From the NCBI RefSeq assembly GCF_016801865.2, contig NC_068939.1, positions 130,538,917 through 130,602,916 of the forward strand: 64,000 bases of DNA, read 5' to 3'. Below the pieces are notes generated by a model, which ran no database searches, was not told the origin of the DNA, and saw only the letters and a list, made by a program, of their open reading frames with translations. Every line of letters starts with the position of its first letter. Position 1 is the stretch's first letter. This DNA comes from Culex pipiens pallens (Eukaryota > Arthropoda > Insecta > Diptera > Culicidae). Both the position numbers and the translations under genes were made by a program. Of this stretch, positions 59,801-64,000 are shown one piece after another.

Positions 59801-62800
59801 ATTTTACATACAAATTTGGCAGCTTCCCATACAAAAATGATTTATGATAATTCGAAAATCTTTATCTTTGGAAGGAATTTTTTGATCGATTTGGTGTCTT
59901 CGGCAAAGTTGTAGGTATGGATCTGGACTACACTGAAAAAAAAGATGCACGGTAAAAAAAATTTGGGTGATTTTGAATTTCACTTTTTGTCACTAAAACT
60001 TGATTTGCAAAAAACATTTTTTTTATTTTTTTTTATTTTTTGATATGTTTTAGGGGACATCAAAAGGCAACTTTTCAGAAATTTCCAGAATGGGCAAAAA
60101 ATCTTTGGCCGAGTTATGAATTTTTAAATCAACAGGAAAATGAATGTTTTCTAAGTCTCACCAGAACAACCCACCATTTTCTAAAGTCGATATCTCAGCA
60201 ACAAATGGTCTGATTTTCAATGTTAATATATGAAACATTCGTGAAATTTTCTGATCTTTTCGAAAAAAATATTTTAAATTTTTTTTAACCAAGACTAATA
60301 TTTTAAAAGGGCGTAATATTGAAAGTTTGGCATTTTTGAAATGTTAGTCTACCAATTTTTCGTTTTTTTGAAAAAATCAGTATTGATTCAAAAATTCATA
60401 ACTTGGTCAAAGATTTTTTGCCCATTCTGGAAATTTCTGAAAAGTTGACATCAACACTAAAACATATCAAAAAATGAAAAAAAAAATAAATAAAAATAGT
60501 GTTTTTTGCAAATCAAGTTTTAGTGACAAAAAGTGAAATTTAAAATCACACATCACATCAATCATCATTTTTTTACCGTGTATCATATTTTTTCAGTGTA
60601 GTCCATATCCATACCTACAACTTTGCCGAAGACACCAAATCGATCAAAAAATTCCTTCCAAAGATACAGATTTTCGAATTATCATAAATCATTTTTGTAT
60701 GGGCAGCTGCCAAATTTGTATGGAAAATTATATGGACAAACTAATGATGCAAAATGGCTTCTTTGGGCATACCGAAGGCACCAAAAAAGTTTCAGCCGGA
60801 TTAAAAAATACAAAACAAATCGAATGACCGAAATCTCAGAGTATTGCTCAGCATGTACCATTTATTAAACTAGAAATTAATTATGCTAAGGTAGAAATTA
60901 TATATTAATCAACTCAAAACTTTTACATTTGGTAAACAATTTAAGAAATGATAATGGCTGTACGTTTAATAAAAATAATTTAAAAAAAGACAAGCAAAGG
61001 TTTAATATAGAAGAGATCATAAATACATGTTTTAATAGCATAATGTTTGCAAGATTATTCAGGATAGCATAAATAAATTATGACTAGATGTCACATGGAA
61101 GAACAACGGCGACGCAGCGAAATTGTCAAAATTTAAAAAAATAAATGATTCACATATTCAAAAAATTTTAAACTCATCAATTTCGAAATCTGAACAATAA
61201 GAAATTCAAAATTATAAATATTCAACAAAAAAAACTTATATTTTCAAATTAAGAAACTTAAATAACATAAATCAGATATTTAAGAAATTTAAAAATGCAA
61301 ATATCAGAAAATAAAAAAAACAATAAATCATGAAAAAAAATCTTGATTTAAAAATTTCAAAATAAAAAATAAAGGATTTCAACTCAAAAGTTCCTAAACT
61401 TCAAAATTCTCATATTTTAAAATTCTAAATAAAAAAATCAAAAGTTTGGATATTTCAGAGTTCAGAACACCAAAAATTTAAAAGCTACAGTTAAAAAAAA
61501 TTAAAGAATCTAAAAAAATTCAAAGGTAAGTAAAATTTTAAAATTATATGAAACAAAAATGTCAAAATGCAAATATTAAAAAAAAACAGTAATAAAACTT
61601 AAACTTTTTTGTATTGTTAAAAATAGTTTAATACCTATGTTGTTGCCAAATCTGGAATTTTCTTCAAACAACAATTTATGTTTTGCTCTTTTTTTCAAGA
61701 AATTATTCAAGCAAGTTAGACATAAACTTAGCATACGAAAAATTCTTCTTAATTCTTAATTAATTTCAGTTAATTAATTTTTCCTTGCTTGTAACATTTG
61801 TATACTTCTGCAACCAAATTTTCCACATGCAATTCAGAGAGACGACAGTAAAGTAATTTTGTTGAATATAAAAAAATTTAAAAACATCAATTTTTAGTCA
61901 TATTTGTTCTCTATGAATATATATCTCATATTTATAAATCCTATAAAATCAAAAAAAAGGTATTTGTTCATATCATAAAATTGCGGAGAGTATTGAAAAC
62001 ACAGATAAAAAAAATATAATATGTAATATAATATAATTAGTTCGCGAGCATATGTGAGCTTAAAATTTCACCCGTAGGGCAAAAACTCTGGGCACCCCTG
62101 CACTTACTTACTTTTTACTTAACTAGTGTGTTAAATGTTGAGACGTGTAATATGTAAAATTTTAATTATTTATTCGCTAACCCTTTAAAATTTTAGCTGA
62201 GGGAGAGGTAAAACCTGTTTTCGTGCTGTCCGTGGACGGCGGCCCGGATGAAAATCCAAGGTGAGTGTATTGTTCAAAATTGATTTTTATGTTTTTTTGC
62301 AATAATTCTGAATGAAATAAACTTATTTCATTCACGATTTTTTTTGATTAATCCTGTAAATTTAAGAGATGTTAAAGTTAAGGTTTTATTAGCGCAAGGC
62401 AACATTTTTTTTTTGTCAAATGTCACACTCTTTAATAGAACTTTGACTCTAACTTGTTAGAGTGAATAGTCCAAAAATAACGCAACATTGATTATTTATA
62501 GATTCAAAAAGGTTATCGGCTACTCCATCACCCATTTCAAGTCGCTCAATCTGGACGCAATATTCGTCATCACGAACGCACCCGGCCGGTCCGCATTTAA
62601 TCGTGTAGAGCGTCGGATGGCCCCCCTCAGCCGCGCTCTATCGGGAGTAATTCTCCCCCATGAACATTTCGGGTCCCATCTGGACAAAAATGGGAAAACC
62701 GTGGACGCCGAACTAGAGCGAAGCAATTTTAAGTTTGCCGGCGAAGTCCTAGCTGAAATCTGGGGTAACATTTCGCTGGACAACTTCCCGGTTGTTGCCA

Positions 62801-63272
62801 AATATGTTGAACCGGACATGGAAGAACCAACCACCATGGATGTCGACGCGCGGTGGTATGCGACGCACGTGCGTGAAAGCAACTATTTACTGCAGGTATG
62901 TTAGTTTTAAATAGTATTTACACAACAACATTGTATTTTTTTAAGCTTGACTAATTCTGAATTCCACTAAAATAACATAAAACTTTGCTGGCATCCCGGT
63001 AAATTTAACCTAAAAAATCATTGCAGATCACGAAATGCGACGACCTGCACTGCTGCTCGGCAATGCGCAGTAATTTGCGCAGTATTTTGCCTGAAGGATT
63101 TTTGCCCGCGCCCTATCCCATGGTGAGATCGACCTCCGGCATCGAAGTTCCCGAGCCGCACGAAGTGACAGCAGATGCAGAGTTTCCACCCCTGCTGGTC
63201 CGTTTGGCCGTTGGAATCAAGCCGACAGCTGAAGCATGGTGTCGATCCAAATCCCAAAATAAAATTCCCTGA
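56827..63272 (+). CDS. DDE transposase-like protein, eight exons, apparently intact
   Basis: Exons: 56827-57030, 57138-57378, 57440-57774, 58464-58810, 58868-59241, 62197-62260, 62502-62895, 63027-63272. All junctions are GT-AG, and phases fit to give 735 codons including stop. The N-terminus is Lys-rich and helical. Exon 2 has a 12-residue repeat (APAGSAESTVSV type). Exon 3 is a charged coiled-coil-like region ending KYRVTFRRKIKRVLREHP. Exon 4 has a helical GRPRLEEDIPELW region. The likely catalytic residues are Asp396/397 (SQDDKARVPIG), Asp514 (VDGGPDENPR) and Glu558 (NRVERRMAPLS). This triad context resembles, from memory, transposase-like proteins of cnidarians and other animals (possibly the IS3EU group). 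The C-terminus ends soon after a CDDLHCCS motif and may be short. No element ends were found, so it is either a transposon gene or a captured one. Confidence 0.85.
57178..57312 (+). repeat. 36-bp coding minisatellite in exon 2 of the DDE gene
   Basis: About three and a half 36-bp units starting GCCCCAGCAGGTTCTGCAG, each coding 12 residues (APAGSAESTVSV). One unit has Asp for Gly. The repeat keeps the reading frame. Confidence 0.9.
57849..58316. mobile_element. MITE with CCCTCTAC...GTAGAGGG ends, in an intron
   Basis: Starts ACCCTCTACAACCCAA and ends TTTGGGCAGTAGAGGGTT. It is the same family as 38387-38998 and lies within the third intron of the DDE gene. Confidence 0.7.
59290..62100. mobile_element. 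hAT-like element within the fifth intron of the DDE gene
   Basis: Left end CAGGCGTGCCCAACCTACG and right end TGGGCACCCCTG are inverted repeats (11 of 12 outermost bases). The CAGGSGTGCCCA form is typical of hAT termini. The flanking 8-mers (CTCTAGGT, CACTTACT) do not match, so the target duplication is lost or the true ends differ. The interior is AT-rich with no transposase, and holds a foldback element at 59716-60845. Confidence 0.65.
59716..60845. mobile_element. Long foldback element, family A
   Basis: Arms of about 465-480 bp (about 59716-60180 and 60365-60845) are near-complements, for example AATCCGGCTGAAACTTTTTT versus its reverse complement near 60786. The shorter loop is AT-rich. 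A partial copy is at 10752-11350. No transposase. Confidence 0.85.
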
Positions 63273-64000
63273 CTTTTCCCTGACCTCTCCAGACCACTAA
63301 TTTTTTTTTATTTTCTATTTTTTACTAACATATTGTTTGGAGCGTTTTTATGGTTTCATGCATTTTCCTTTTTGAATATTGGAAATTTAAGATATTGAAA
63401 AATTTCAATGACTTTTTTATTTTATTTTTTTAACGATGGATTCTGCAAAAACTTAAAAACTTTTTTTTATTTTGTCAATCATTTTTTTCTCATTGAACAT
63501 CCAAAATGAGCAACCATAAAAATGTACTTATCTATCTTATCTGGTGATGTCATTTTAAATGTTGCCCTTTACCAAAAAATCTAGAGTTTTTATGAATAGG
63601 TCTTATAAATATATGAAACACAGTAGCTTATAGGACCTTTTCAAATAAAACTCTAGAAATAATTAATAATTAAAATTGTTGCAAATTTCTAATTGCGATT
63701 AGTTAATTTCACTTCATTTCCTAAAGAAAATTTAAAGTTAAGAGTTTTCCAAAAACAAATCAATTGAAAATTTGAATTAAAGTAAGAAGTCAACTTGCAA
63801 AAATATGTAATTTTGCAGAACCTTAAGAAAGATAAAAAAAATGAAAAACCAAGAAAAAAAACGGTTTTCTGGATATTTGAAGAAAACATCTTCTTAAATA
63901 ATTTTACAAAAAGATATTTTTCCCATAAAATTTAAAAAAAAATAATAATTTCTTCCTTGACAAAGAGCCTACAGACGATCATTCACACGATCAATACATT
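63273..64000. other. 3' flank of the DDE gene, AT-rich
   Basis: No gene recognised. An AATAAA at about 63257-63262 overlaps the last codons of the DDE gene. No inverted terminal repeat that could close a transposon is visible before the window ends. Confidence 0.4.

Overview
This is nuclear DNA from an insect, most probably a culicine mosquito of the Culex type. The evidence is short GT-AG introns (about 50-90 bp), TATA plus TCAGT-type initiators, a CLIP-type serine protease homologue, Jockey/R1-like and Ty3-like retroelements, tRNA-derived SINEs, and very dense MITE and foldback DNA between a few genes. There are no prokaryotic operons, CRISPR arrays or rRNA genes. The genus is an inference.

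Layout. 1-1255 (-) is the 5' part of a non-LTR retrotransposon ORF1 (gag with three zinc knuckles), followed by two heptamer arrays and AT-rich heptamer-like DNA to about 3.5 kb. A CCAATT hexamer array that switches to a CCAATCTAAT decamer array lies at 5.9-6.9 kb. From 7 to 18.9 kb there are no clear genes except one isolated small exon at 8914-9019; this stretch holds long inverted-repeat (foldback) elements and MITEs. From 18.9 to 25.4 kb there is a head-to-head pair of short-chain dehydrogenase/reductase (SDR) copies: a broken intronless copy (-) and an open two-exon copy (+). A hAT-type element with perfect 8-bp target duplications lies at 25.57-27.78 kb. From 28 to 40 kb there are repeats, including a SINE split by a 2.2-kb foldback element (both insertions keep their target duplications).

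40.4-45.9 kb (-) holds a secreted protein with three serine-protease-like domains and one CLIP domain. All three domains have lost catalytic residues. Its last exon is split by a 2,273-bp Ty3-like LTR element with identical 204-bp LTRs and a 5-bp target duplication; omitting the insertion and one duplicate leaves an 888-codon frame including stop. From 47 to 56 kb there is another hAT-type element, a 114-bp minisatellite and tRNA-derived SINEs. 56.8-63.3 kb (+) holds an eight-exon gene for a 734-residue DDE transposase-like protein, with a 2.8-kb hAT-like element (itself carrying a foldback element) in its fifth intron.

The genes do not form one pathway. The two SDR copies form a local duplication. 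The serine protease homologue is an extracellular, immunity-type protein by family. The DDE gene is a transposon gene or a captured one. The strongest observations are the nested, datable insertions and the intact multi-exon DDE gene.
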